This document shows, one piece after another, positions 51,843 to 61,190 of a stretch of DNA of 64,000 nt. The translations under genes and the position numbers were made by a program. How positions within the stretch are numbered: position 1 is the first letter of the stretch; every line of letters starts with the position of its first letter. Source of the DNA: Falsiroseomonas ponticola (GTDB lineage Bacteria > Pseudomonadota > Alphaproteobacteria > Acetobacterales > Acetobacteraceae); the NCBI RefSeq assembly GCF_016805305.1, contig NZ_JAERQN010000002.1, positions 496,001 to 560,000 of the forward strand. Reading direction: 5' to 3'. Under the pieces are notes generated by a model. The model worked only from the letters and a program-made list of their open reading frames with translations. It was not told where the DNA came from and did no database searches.

Positions 51843-51872
51843 GCGTCAATCGACCGGCCCCGCGCTTGACGC
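51843..51872. promoter_or_regulatory. Divergent TTGACG-containing inverted repeat
   Basis: GCGTCAA (51843-51849) and TTGACGC (51866-51872) are complementary arms 16 bases apart, placing a TTGACG -35-like element outward on each strand. Leftward, GAGCAT follows after 17 bases; rightward, AAGCAT follows after 18. Both give usable but weak promoters for the ligase and the enoyl-CoA hydratase. Confidence 0.4.
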
Positions 51873-51920
51873 TGCGCGCGCGCCGGTGGAAGCATCCGCC
51901 GCGACGCCGGGAGACGCAGC

Positions 51921-52697
51921 ATGACCATCGACGCCGAGGTTGAACGCCAGGTGCTGGCGGAGAACCGGGACGGCACGCTGCTCGTCACGCTCAACCGGCC
52001 GGAACGGCTGAATGCCTGGAACGCACCGATGCGCGCGCGGCTCGTCTCGCTCATCAACGGCGCCAACAGCGATCCCGCCATCCGCGCCTTCGTCCTGACC
52101 GGCACGGGTCCGCGCGCCTTCTGCGCCGGGCAGGACCTCAATGAAGGCAAGACCTTCGATGGCGCCCGCGCGGAGGAGTGGATCGAGGAATGGCGCCGCC
52201 TCTACGGCGCGCTGCGGCGCTTCGAGAAGCCGATGGTCATCGCGCTGAACGGCCTTGCCGCCGGTTCCGCCTTCCAGACCGCACTGCTGGGCGATATCCG
52301 CATCGGCCATGCGGGATCGCGCATGGGCCAGCCGGAGATCAATTCCGGCATGGTCAGCGCCACCGGCTTCTGGATCATGCGGGAGATGCTGGGCCTGTCC
52401 CGCGCCATCGAGATGGTGCTGACCGGCCGGCTCGCTTCCGCGGAGGAATGCCACCGCCTCGGCATCCTGCACCATCTGGTGGAGCCGGAGGAGGTGCTGC
52501 CCCGCGCTCTCTCCATCGCCGCGGAACTCGCCGCCAAGCCGCCGCTGGCCTTCAAGTTCAACAAGCAGCGCTTCTGCGCCGCCACCCAGGCCAGCTTCGA
52601 CGAGACGATGGAAGCCGCGCGGCTGCTGCATCGCCAGGCCTTCGATGCCGGGGAGCCGCAGCGCGTCATGGGCGAATTCCTGAACAAGGCGCGATGA
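51921..52697 (+). CDS. Enoyl-CoA hydratase/isomerase family protein
   Basis: A 258-residue crotonase-fold enzyme. Oxyanion-hole segments are AFCAGQDLNE near residue 73 and GLAAGSAFQTALLGDIRI, and the catalytic loop MGQPEINSGMV provides a Glu. The usual GGG turn in the second oxyanion segment is AAGSAF, so hydratase versus isomerase or hydrolase activity is open. It is followed by an SDR gene with ATGA overlap and is divergent from an acyl-CoA ligase, consistent with acyl-CoA degradation. Confidence 0.9.
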   Translation: MTIDAEVERQVLAENRDGTLLVTLNRPERLNAWNAPMRARLVSLINGANSDPAIRAFVLTGTGPRAFCAGQDLNEGKTFDGARAEEWIEEWRRLYGALRRFEKPMVIALNGLAAGSAFQTALLGDIRIGHAGSRMGQPEINSGMVSATGFWIMREMLGLSRAIEMVLTGRLASAEECHRLGILHHLVEPEEVLPRALSIAAELAAKPPLAFKFNKQRFCAATQASFDETMEAARLLHRQAFDAGEPQRVMGEFLNKAR

Positions 52698-53380
52698 TCG
52701 CCATGTCCCCCCGCCACGCCCTCGTCACCGGCGCCTCCTCCGGCATCGGCGCCGCCATCGCGCAACGCCTCATCGCCGATGGCTGGCAGGTCACCGGCCT
52801 CAGCCGCAAGGCGCCGGACTGGGCCGGCTCGGGCTACACGCATCGCGCGGTCGATCTGCTGGACCCCGATGCGCTGGCGCCCGCGCTGGAAGGGCTGGCG
52901 CCGCAGGCGCTGGTGCATGCCGCCGGGCTGATGCGGGCGGAGGCGCTGGGCGCGATGAAGCCGGAGACGGGGGACCAGCTCTGGCGCCTGCATGTCGATG
53001 TCGCCGCGCGCCTGGCCGATGCGCTGATCCCGCGCATGGAAGCCGGCGGGCGCGTGGTCTTCGTGGGGTCGCGCACCTCCGGCGGCGCGCCCGGCCGCGC
53101 CTATTACGCCGCGACCAAGGCGGCGCTGGTCGGCCTCGCGCGCTCCTTCGCCGCGGAACTCGCGCCGCGCGGCATCACGGTCAATGTGGTGGCACCCGGC
53201 GTGACGGACACGCCCATGCTGCGCGACCCTGCCCGCGCCTCCATGCAGCCCAAGGCGCCGCCCATCGGCCGCTTCATCCGGCCGGAGGAAGTGGCCGCGC
53301 TGGCCGCCTTCCTGCTGGGGCCGGAGGCCGCCGCCATCACCGGCCAGCAGATCATGATCTGCGGCGGCGCCTCGCTCTGA
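52694..53380 (+). CDS. SDR family oxidoreductase (3-hydroxyacyl-CoA dehydrogenase-like)
   Basis: A 228-residue classical SDR with TGASSGIGAAIA, the HAAG motif, the catalytic Ser in VGSRTSG and YYAATK with the active Tyr and Lys. The closing GQQIMICGGASL is typical of fatty-acid-like SDRs. It overlaps the enoyl-CoA hydratase stop by 4 bases and probably catalyses the following hydroxyacyl oxidation. A candidate promoter for the next operon lies just downstream. Confidence 0.92.
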   Translation: MIAMSPRHALVTGASSGIGAAIAQRLIADGWQVTGLSRKAPDWAGSGYTHRAVDLLDPDALAPALEGLAPQALVHAAGLMRAEALGAMKPETGDQLWRLHVDVAARLADALIPRMEAGGRVVFVGSRTSGGAPGRAYYAATKAALVGLARSFAAELAPRGITVNVVAPGVTDTPMLRDPARASMQPKAPPIGRFIRPEEVAALAAFLLGPEAAAITGQQIMICGGASL

Positions 53381-53390
53381 CCCGGCGCGC

Positions 53391-53420
53391 TTGACGCCGC
53401 CCATGCCGCGGGCGTACCCC
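53391..53420 (+). promoter_or_regulatory. Candidate promoter of the second IclR operon
   Basis: TTGACG (53391-53396), preceded by C as in alphaproteobacterial -35 boxes, is followed after 18 bases by TACCCC (53415-53420). Transcription would start near 53427, just before the palindrome at 53432-53449. Confidence 0.35.
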
Positions 53421-53431
53421 TAGGCGTCGGT

Positions 53432-53449
53432 TCCGAACAAAAGTTCGGA
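53432..53449. promoter_or_regulatory. Palindrome upstream of the second IclR gene
   Basis: TCCGAAC-AAAA-GTTCGGA is a perfect 7-base inverted repeat with an A4 centre, 34 bases before the IclR start codon. IclR-family operators are commonly palindromes of this size. Its AT-rich centre stands out in this GC-rich sequence. It probably mediates autoregulation of the five-gene operon that the IclR gene leads. Confidence 0.55.
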
Positions 53450-53483
53450 GTCCGATCAGATTGGGGAAGGGACGTCGCGGCCG

Positions 53484-54347
53484 ATGAGCCTCGCGCAGGA
53501 CAGCAGGGTGGACGCGCCGCGCAGTGCCTCCGCGCGCGCCATGGACAACCCGAAGAACCAGGTGCAGTCCGTCGCCAAGGTCTTCGCCGTGCTGCGCAGC
53601 TTCACCGCCGACCATCCGGAACAGACGCTGGCGGAGGTCGCGTCGCGCAGCGGGCTCGATCGCGGCACCGCCTATCGCCTGGTGCATACGCTGGCCGATC
53701 TCGGCCATCTCCGCGCCGTGCCGGATACGCGTCGCTTCAGGCTGACGCTCAAATGTCTCGAACTCGGCTTCGCCGCGCTCTCGGCGGATGACCTTCCGGG
53801 CCATGCCACGCCCCTGCTGAAGGAAGTCGTGCCCGCGCATGGCGATGCCGCCTCGCTCGGCATGCTGGAACAGGGGGAGGTCGTCTATCTCGCGCGCGTC
53901 GAGGCCGGGCTGGAACGCCATGGCCTGGTGCGGCGCGCGGGCACGCGCATCGGCGCCTATGCCACGGCGCTCGGCCAGGCGATGCTGGCCTGGCTGCCGG
54001 TGGCGGAACAGCATGAACAACTCGCCGCCGTGCCGCGGGTGATGCTTTCCGAACGCACCATCACCGATCTCGATGCCCTGCTCGCGCGCCTCGCGCAGGT
54101 GCGGGCGCAGGGCTATGCGGTCTCGGATGGAGAGAACGCCTATGGGCTGCGCACCGTGGCCGCGCCGGTGCTGGATGCGCGCGGCCGGCCCATCGCCGGC
54201 GTCAGCATGACGATCGCGGCGGGCCGCGCCTCCATCACGGATTTCGTCGCCGATGCCGCGCCGCAGGCGCTGCGCATCGCCGCCGAATTGGGGGAGGGCG
54301 TTCGCCTCTCCCTCGGCGCCATCGGCGTCGCGCGGGGCACGCGCTGA
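53484..54347 (+). CDS. IclR family transcriptional regulator, 2
   Basis: A 287-residue regulator. The winged helix has VQSVAKVFAVLRSF and LAEVASRSGLDRGTAYRLVHTLADLGHL, and the effector domain carries RRAGTRIGAYATALGQAMLAWL and the YAVSDGENAYGLRTVAAPVLD segment. It heads an operon with four-carbon acid kinase, PdxA2-like, Fe-ADH, sialidase-like and Bug genes; its stop shares one base with the kinase start. A palindrome upstream fits autoregulation. Confidence 0.94.
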   Translation: MSLAQDSRVDAPRSASARAMDNPKNQVQSVAKVFAVLRSFTADHPEQTLAEVASRSGLDRGTAYRLVHTLADLGHLRAVPDTRRFRLTLKCLELGFAALSADDLPGHATPLLKEVVPAHGDAASLGMLEQGEVVYLARVEAGLERHGLVRRAGTRIGAYATALGQAMLAWLPVAEQHEQLAAVPRVMLSERTITDLDALLARLAQVRAQGYAVSDGENAYGLRTVAAPVLDARGRPIAGVSMTIAAGRASITDFVADAAPQALRIAAELGEGVRLSLGAIGVARGTR

Positions 54348-55425
54348 TGCTGCGCCTGCTGGCCGACGACCTGACCGGCGCGCTGGACAGCGCCGCGGAG
54401 TTCACCGGCCTGTTCGGCCCCGTCCGCGTGACCTGGCAGGCGGCCGGGGAGGGCAGCCTGGCCATCGATACCGGCACGCGGGAGGCCTCCCGCGGCGCCG
54501 CGCTGGTCGCGACGCGCGCCGTGGCGCCGCTGCTCGGCGGGGCCGCCATCGCCTTCAAGAAGCTGGACAGCCTGCTGCGCGGCCACCCCATCGCGGAACT
54601 CGCGGCCTGCCGGGAGGGCTTCCGCCATGTGGTGCTGGCGCCCGCCTTCCCCGCCATGGGCCGCGTGACGCGCCACGGCACGCAATATGCGCGGGACGGC
54701 GCCGGCTGGACCGCCCGCGCGGCCCTGCCCGCCCTGCTGGCGCAGGAAGGGCTGCAGCCCCGCCCGCTGCCCGCCAGCGGCCCGCTGCCGCACGGCATCG
54801 TCCTCTGCGATGCGGAGGATGACGGCGACCTGGCCCGCATCGTCGCGCGCTTCCGCGCCGCCGATGGCCCGGTGCTGTGGTGCGGCAGCGGCGGCCTGGC
54901 CGGCGCGCTGGCCAGCGCCCGCCCCGCCTTGCGCGACACGGGGCTGCGCGGCCCCGTGCTCGGCCTCTTCGGCTCCGACCAGGGCGTCACGGCGCGGCAG
55001 CTGGCCGCCTGCGGCCCGCTGGCGCTGCGCCTGCCCGATGGCGGCGCGGAGAGTGCCGCGCGGCTGCGCGCCCTGATGCAGGCCGGGGGTGCCGCCCTGG
55101 CCGGCTTCGCCCTGCCGGAGGGCACGGCCCGCCCGGCCGCCGCGCTCGCCATCGCCACGGCGCTGCGCGCGCTGGTCGCCGCGCTGCCGCGCCCCGGCAC
55201 GCTGATCGTGGCGGGCGGGGAGACGCTGCGCGCGCTGTGCCAGGCGCTCGGTGCGACCGCGCTGGAAGCCACCAGCCTTCTCGCCCCCGGCGTGCCGCGG
55301 TCCCGCCTGCTGGGCGGGCGCTGGGACGGGGTCGAGGTCATCTCCAAATCCGGCGCCTTCGGCGGGGACACGCTGTGGCGTGACCTGCTGGCGGCCAACG
55401 GAATCCTGACGGGAACAGAAGCCGC

Positions 55426-55429
<4 letters not shown>
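54347..55429 (+). CDS. Four-carbon acid sugar kinase family protein (DUF1537, DtnK/OtnK type)
   Basis: A 360-residue kinase of the DUF1537 family, whose characterised members phosphorylate D-threonate, D-erythronate or 3-oxo-tetronates. The opening LLADDLTGALDSAAEF is the family signature; FKKLDSLLRGH, AFPAMGRVTRHG and VLWCGSGGLAGAL follow, and the C-terminal nucleotide region has VAGGETLRALCQALG and SKSGAFGGDTLWRDLL. It is coupled by ATGA to the PdxA2-like gene, the usual partner in threonate or erythronate breakdown. Confidence 0.92.
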
Positions 55430-56441
<1,012 letters not shown>

Positions 56442-56442
<1 letters not shown>

Positions 56443-57572
56443 TGACCGACCTTCTCCGCCCCATCGAGATCCTGCGCCCGACGCGCCTTGAATTCGGCGC
56501 CGGCACGGTCGGCATCGTCGGCCAATGGGCGCGGGAACAGGGCATCACGCGCACCCTCGTCATCAGCGGCGGCTTCAACGCGAAGCGCGTGGCGGTGCTG
56601 GGCCTGCCCGGTGAGGTCGCGATCTTCGGCCAGGTGAAGCCGGAGCCCGACCTGCCGAACCTGCAGGCCGCGCTGGCCATGGCGGAGGCCTTCCAGCCGC
56701 AGCTCGTCGTCGGCTTCGGCGGCGGCAGCGCGCTCGATCTCGCCAAGCTCGTCGCCGTGCTGCCCGGCAGCGGCCAGACGCTGCATGAGGTGGTGGGGCC
56801 GGAGAAGGTGAAGGGCCGCAGCGTCAAGCTCGCCCAGGTCCCGACCACGGCGGGCACGGGCAGCGAGGCCGGCACCCGCTCCCTCGTCACCGATCCCGCG
56901 ACGGAGCAGAAGCTGGCGGTGCAGAGCCGCCACATGCTGGCCGACCTCGCCGTGGTGGATGCGGAACTGACGATGAGCGTCCCGCCCGCCGTGACGGCGG
57001 CGACCGGCGTCGATGCCATGGCGCATTGCGTGGAGGCCTTCACCAGCAAGCGGGCCCATCCGCTGATAGACCTCTATGCGCTGGAGGGCATCCGCCTCGT
57101 CGGCCGCTACCTCGCGCGTGCCGTCGCCGATGGCAGCGACACGGAAGCGCGGGCGGGCCTCATGCTCGCCTCGCTCTATGGCGGCTATTGCCTCGGCCCG
57201 GTGAACACCACGGCGGGCCATGCGGTCGCCTATCCGCTCGGCACGCGCCAGCACATCGCCCATGGCCATGCCTGCGCGCTGGTCTTCCCGCATACGCTGG
57301 CCTTCAACGCGCCGGTGATGGCGGAGAAGACCGCGCTGGTGCTGCAGGCGCTCGGCCTTCCCGCCAGCAGCGATGAAGGCGTCGTGCGCGACGCGACGCA
57401 CGCCTTCTGCGCGAAGCTCGGCATCGAGATGCGCCTCTCCGCCCTCGGCGTGCCGGAAGCGTCGCTGGAAGCCATGGCGAATGAGGCCCACGCCATCCGC
57501 CGCCTGCTGGACAACAACCCCCGCGACATCAGCGCGGCGGAGATCCTCGCGATCTACCGCCGCGCCTTCTGA
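56442..57572 (+). CDS. Iron-containing alcohol dehydrogenase
   Basis: A 376-residue group III alcohol dehydrogenase. NAD-binding GFGGGSALDLAKL and TTAGTGSEAGTRS are present, and metal ligands appear in DAMAHCVEAF (Asp, His) and HGHACALVFPHTLAF (His, His). In this operon it may oxidise the hydroxyl of a four-carbon sugar alcohol or acid, or reduce an aldehyde product. It follows pdxA2 with TGATG coupling and precedes the sialidase-like gene by 11 bases. Confidence 0.92.
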
Positions 57573-57583
57573 GGAAAAGCGCG

Positions 57584-58753
57584 ATGGACACCGGCATCAT
57601 CGAGAAGCCCGAGACGCTGGCCGCCGCGCCCGGCGACCCCGCGCGGACGGAATGCTTCATCCCGACGCCCTGCGTGCAGAACCACGCTTCCTTCCTGATG
57701 GAGCTGCCGGGAGGCGATCTCGGCTGCGTCTGGTTCGGCGGCACGCAGGAAGGGGTGCCCGACATCTCCGTCCGCTTCTCCCGCCTCAAGCCTGGCGCCA
57801 CGCGCTGGTCGCCGACGCAGACGCTGTCGGACGATCCGACGCGGTCGGAACAGAACCCGCTGCTCTTCCCGGCGCCGGATGGCTCCCTCTGGCTGCTCTG
57901 GACCGCGCAGGTCAGCGGCAACCAGGACACCGCCCTCATCCGCCGCCGCATCAGCCGTGATGGCGGCGAGAGCTGGGGCCCGATCGAGACCATGATCGGC
58001 GAACAGCCGGGCTTCGGCACCTTCATCCGCCAGCCCATCATCTTGACGTCGGATGGCAACTGGCTGCTGCCGATCTGGCGCTGCACCAAGCCGCCCGTCG
58101 GCGCCTGGACCGGCGACCTCGACACCTCCTCCGTCATGCTCTCCGCGGACCAGGGGAAGAGCTGGACGGAACACGCGGTGCCCGACAGCACCGGCACCTG
58201 CCACATGTGCATCCTGGACATGAAGGACGGCACGCTGGTCGCCTTCTACCGCAGCCGCTGGGCGGATTGGGTCTATCGCAGCACCTCATCCGATGGCGGC
58301 CGCACATGGACGGCGCCGCGGCCGACCACGCTGCCCAACAACAACTCCTCCATCCAGGCGATCCGGTTGCAGGATGGCGGCATCGCCATTCTGTTCAACG
58401 ACAGCAGCGCGAAGGACGCCACGGATCGCCGCGTCTCGCTCTATGACGACATCAGCGACATGGAAGCCCCGGTGGCCCCGCCCGCGGAGGGCCGCAGCGC
58501 CTTCTGGGGAGCGCCGCGCGCGCCGATGACGCTGGCCGTCTCCTATGATGGCGGCCTCACCTGGCCGCATCGCCGCAACCTCGAAACCGGGGACGGCTTC
58601 TGCATGACCAATAATTCGAAGGAGAGGCTGAACCGCGAGTTCAGCTATCCCTCGCTGCGCCAGGCCGCCGACGGGTCGCTGCACATCGCCTACACCTATT
58701 GGCGCCAGGCCATCAAATACGTCCATGTGCCCCTCGACTGGGTGCGTGGCTGA
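57584..58753 (+). CDS. Sialidase/BNR-repeat family protein, probably cytoplasmic
   Basis: A 389-residue six-bladed propeller-type protein. Four Asp-box (BNR) repeats are visible: SRDGGESWGP, SADQGKSW, SSDGGRTWTAP and SYDGGLTWPH. NHASFLMELPGGDLGCVWFGG is the typical start of exo-alpha-sialidase-domain proteins. No signal peptide is present, unlike secreted sialidases, so a cytoplasmic role acting on a small glycoside or sugar acid is more likely than glycan cleavage. A well-spaced GAGGAA site is seen before the ATG. Confidence 0.87.
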   Translation: MDTGIIEKPETLAAAPGDPARTECFIPTPCVQNHASFLMELPGGDLGCVWFGGTQEGVPDISVRFSRLKPGATRWSPTQTLSDDPTRSEQNPLLFPAPDGSLWLLWTAQVSGNQDTALIRRRISRDGGESWGPIETMIGEQPGFGTFIRQPIILTSDGNWLLPIWRCTKPPVGAWTGDLDTSSVMLSADQGKSWTEHAVPDSTGTCHMCILDMKDGTLVAFYRSRWADWVYRSTSSDGGRTWTAPRPTTLPNNNSSIQAIRLQDGGIAILFNDSSAKDATDRRVSLYDDISDMEAPVAPPAEGRSAFWGAPRAPMTLAVSYDGGLTWPHRRNLETGDGFCMTNNSKERLNREFSYPSLRQAADGSLHIAYTYWRQAIKYVHVPLDWVRG

Positions 58754-58781
58754 ACGAAACCCGAGAAGGAGGAACAAGAGA

Positions 58782-59759
58782 ATGCTTCGCCGCACCCTGA
58801 TCCAGTCTGCCGTCGGCGGCCTCGGCCTGCTGGCCGCGCCCGTCGTGCATGCCCAGGCCGCCTGGCCGCATGGCCGCACCATTCGCGTGGTCTGCCCCTG
58901 GCCGCCCGGCGCCGCGAATGACGCGCTGGCCCGCCTGCTGGCGCAGAAGCTGCAGGAGAAGCTGGGCGCGACCGCGATCGCGGAAAACCGCACCGGCGGC
59001 GCCGGCCTGGTCGGCACGCGGGAGGTGCTGAGCGCGGCGCCGGACGGCTACACGCTGCTCGCCTCCGCCTTCAACACCGCCGTCATGCCGCTGGTGCTGC
59101 GCGGCGCGAACTTCGACCCGGAGCGCGACCTGGAAGTCATGGCCCGCGTCGCCCGCGCGCCGCTGGTGATGGTGATCAGCGGCAGCCGCCCGCAGCGCAC
59201 GGTGGCCGATGTCGTCGCCGCGGCGAAGGCCGCGCCGCGGGACTGGAACATCGCCATCTCCTCGCTGGGCTCCGCCGGCCACCTGGCGACCATCGAGTTC
59301 AACCGCCGCACCGGCGCCAATCTCGACATGGTCGCCTATCGCGGCACGCAGCCCGCGCTGACGGATCTGATGGGCGGCAGCGCGCAGCTCCTCATCGACC
59401 CGTCCTTCGCGCTGCTGCCGGCGACGGGCGATGGCCGCATCCGCGCGCTGGGCATCGCCGCGGCCGAACGCTCCCCGCTGGCGCCCAACGTGCCGACCAT
59501 GGCGGAAGCCGGGCTGCCCGGCTACGAGTTCCAGTCCTGGTACGCCTCCTGGGCGCCGAAGGGCACCTCGCAGGAAATCTGCGGCCGCGTGAACGCGCTG
59601 ATGCAGGAAACCATGCGCGACCCCGCCATCGTCTCCCGCCTGACCAACCAGGTGCTGGAGCCGGTGACGGAGAGCATCGACCAGACCAAGGCCTTCATCC
59701 GCAACGAGATCAGCCGCGCGACGGAGCTGCTGCGGAGCGTGAACTACCAGCCCGAGTAA
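58782..59759 (+). CDS. Tripartite tricarboxylate (Bug family) substrate-binding protein, 2
   Basis: A 325-residue periplasmic receptor. Signal peptide MLRRTLIQSAVGGLGLLAAP, then WPHGRTIRVVCPWPPGAANDALARLL, AAPDGYTLLAS and MVAYRGTQPALTDLMGG typical of the family. AAGGAGGAA at 58766-58774 is the strongest ribosome site I see in the window, suggesting high expression. No TctAB genes adjoin. The genes before it predict a four-carbon sugar acid ligand. Confidence 0.92.
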   Translation: MLRRTLIQSAVGGLGLLAAPVVHAQAAWPHGRTIRVVCPWPPGAANDALARLLAQKLQEKLGATAIAENRTGGAGLVGTREVLSAAPDGYTLLASAFNTAVMPLVLRGANFDPERDLEVMARVARAPLVMVISGSRPQRTVADVVAAAKAAPRDWNIAISSLGSAGHLATIEFNRRTGANLDMVAYRGTQPALTDLMGGSAQLLIDPSFALLPATGDGRIRALGIAAAERSPLAPNVPTMAEAGLPGYEFQSWYASWAPKGTSQEICGRVNALMQETMRDPAIVSRLTNQVLEPVTESIDQTKAFIRNEISRATELLRSVNYQPE

Positions 59760-59810
59760 CCTTTCCCCCCATCGGCGCGAAGCCCCGTTCAACAACGGAG
59801 GCGGGCGGCG

Positions 59811-61190
59811 ATGATGCGGGACGCAAGGGGGCTCGATGTGACGAGCGCGGCGCCGGAAGCGGTGGCCGCGCTGGATGGCGCGGTGCTGTCGCTGCTGGCG
59901 CACCGCGCCGACCTCTCCGCCCGCCTGAAGCAGGCCGTGGCGCTGGATCCCGGCCTGGTGCCGGCCCATCTCCTGGCCGGCTTCGGCGCGCTGGTCGCCG
60001 CGCGGGCCGAACTCCGGCCCGATGCGCTCCATCACCTCTTCGCCGCGCGCGCGGCGCTGCGGGCGCGCGGCGGCACGGCGCGGGAACATGCGCTGGTCCA
60101 GGCGCTGTCGGCCTGGGCGGAGGCGGGGGACATGGCGGCCTCCGCCACGCTGCTGGAAGGCGTGCTGCGCGCCGCGCCGCTGGATGCCATGGCGCTGAAG
60201 CTGGCGCATGCCATCCGCTTCATGCTGGGCGATGCCACCGCCATGCGCCTTGCCGTCGAATCCGCGCTGCCGGCCTGGGACCGGTCGATTCCCGGCTACG
60301 GCTTCGTGCTGGGCTGCCACGCCTTCGCGCTGGAGGAGACGGGCGCCGCCGCCACGGCGGAACTCGCCGGCCGCGCGGCCGTCGCCGTGGCGCCGGACGA
60401 CCTCTGGGGTGCGCATGCCGTGGCGCATGTGATGGAGCGCGAGGGCCGCGCGCGGCAGGGCCTGGCCTGGATCGCGGGGCTGCATCCGGGCCTGCCGGAA
60501 AGCGGGTCCTTCGGCCGCCACCTGCATTGGCACGCCGCGCTGTTCCACCTGCATCTCGGCCAGGCCGATGCCGCGCTGGCGCTGTTCGACCGCGACATCG
60601 CCGCCCTGCCCTGCGAGGATGTGCGCGACTTCGCCAATGCGGCGTCGCTGCTCTGGCGGCTGGAAGCGCAGGGCGTCTCGGTGGGCGCCGCGCGGTGGGA
60701 GGCGCTGGCCGATCTCGCGGCGCGCCGCGCCGATGAACCCGGCCTCGCCTTCATCGACCTGCACCATGTGCTGGCGCTGGCCGCCGCCGGGCGTCGCGCG
60801 GCGCTGGCCATGAAGCTGGAGGCGATGCAGCGCCGCGCGGCGGCGGAGGTGGACAGCCAGGCGCGTGTGCTGGCCCTGGTCGGCCTGCCCGCCGCCCGCG
60901 CCATCGCCCTGCTGCGGGATGATCCGGCGGAGGCGGTGGCGCTGCTGCTGCCGCTGCGCCACCGCCTGCGCGCCGTTGGCGGCAGCGAGGCGCAGCGCGA
61001 CCTTTTCGAGCGCATGCTGATCGAGGCCGCGCTGCGCGCCGGGCAGAAGGCGCTGGGCGCCGCGCTGCTCGGCGACCGCGGCGCGCAGCGCGCGCTCGGC
61101 GCCTGGGAGGATCAGCGCGGCGCGATGTCGCCCGCCCGCACCCAGTCATCGCCCCGCGCCTGCCAGGTGACGCGGTTGGAGGTCGCGTAG
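59811..61190 (+). CDS. Tetratricopeptide (TTC38-like) protein, copy 2
   Basis: A 459-residue Ala/Leu-rich helical repeat protein, paralogous to the product at 6792-8132: DLWGAHAVAHVMEREGR, HLHWHAALFHLHLGQ and AVGGSEAQRDLFERML match segments there. It starts at adjacent ATG codons (59811 or 59814) behind GGAGG, part of which pairs in a small CCGTT-CAAC-AACGG hairpin. The last 26 codons overlap the end of the convergent solute-binding protein gene by 79 bases and look unlike the rest of the protein, so the natural C-terminus may be shorter. Confidence 0.8.
   Translation: MMRDARGLDVTSAAPEAVAALDGAVLSLLAHRADLSARLKQAVALDPGLVPAHLLAGFGALVAARAELRPDALHHLFAARAALRARGGTAREHALVQALSAWAEAGDMAASATLLEGVLRAAPLDAMALKLAHAIRFMLGDATAMRLAVESALPAWDRSIPGYGFVLGCHAFALEETGAAATAELAGRAAVAVAPDDLWGAHAVAHVMEREGRARQGLAWIAGLHPGLPESGSFGRHLHWHAALFHLHLGQADAALALFDRDIAALPCEDVRDFANAASLLWRLEAQGVSVGAARWEALADLAARRADEPGLAFIDLHHVLALAAAGRRAALAMKLEAMQRRAAAEVDSQARVLALVGLPAARAIALLRDDPAEAVALLLPLRHRLRAVGGSEAQRDLFERMLIEAALRAGQKALGAALLGDRGAQRALGAWEDQRGAMSPARTQSSPRACQVTRLEVA

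Noticed and set aside
59785..59798. Hairpin CCGTT-CAAC-AACGG as a terminator after the Bug receptor gene
   Set aside because: The stem is only 5 bases with no U-tract, and it overlaps the ribosome site of the next gene. At best it slightly modulates translation.
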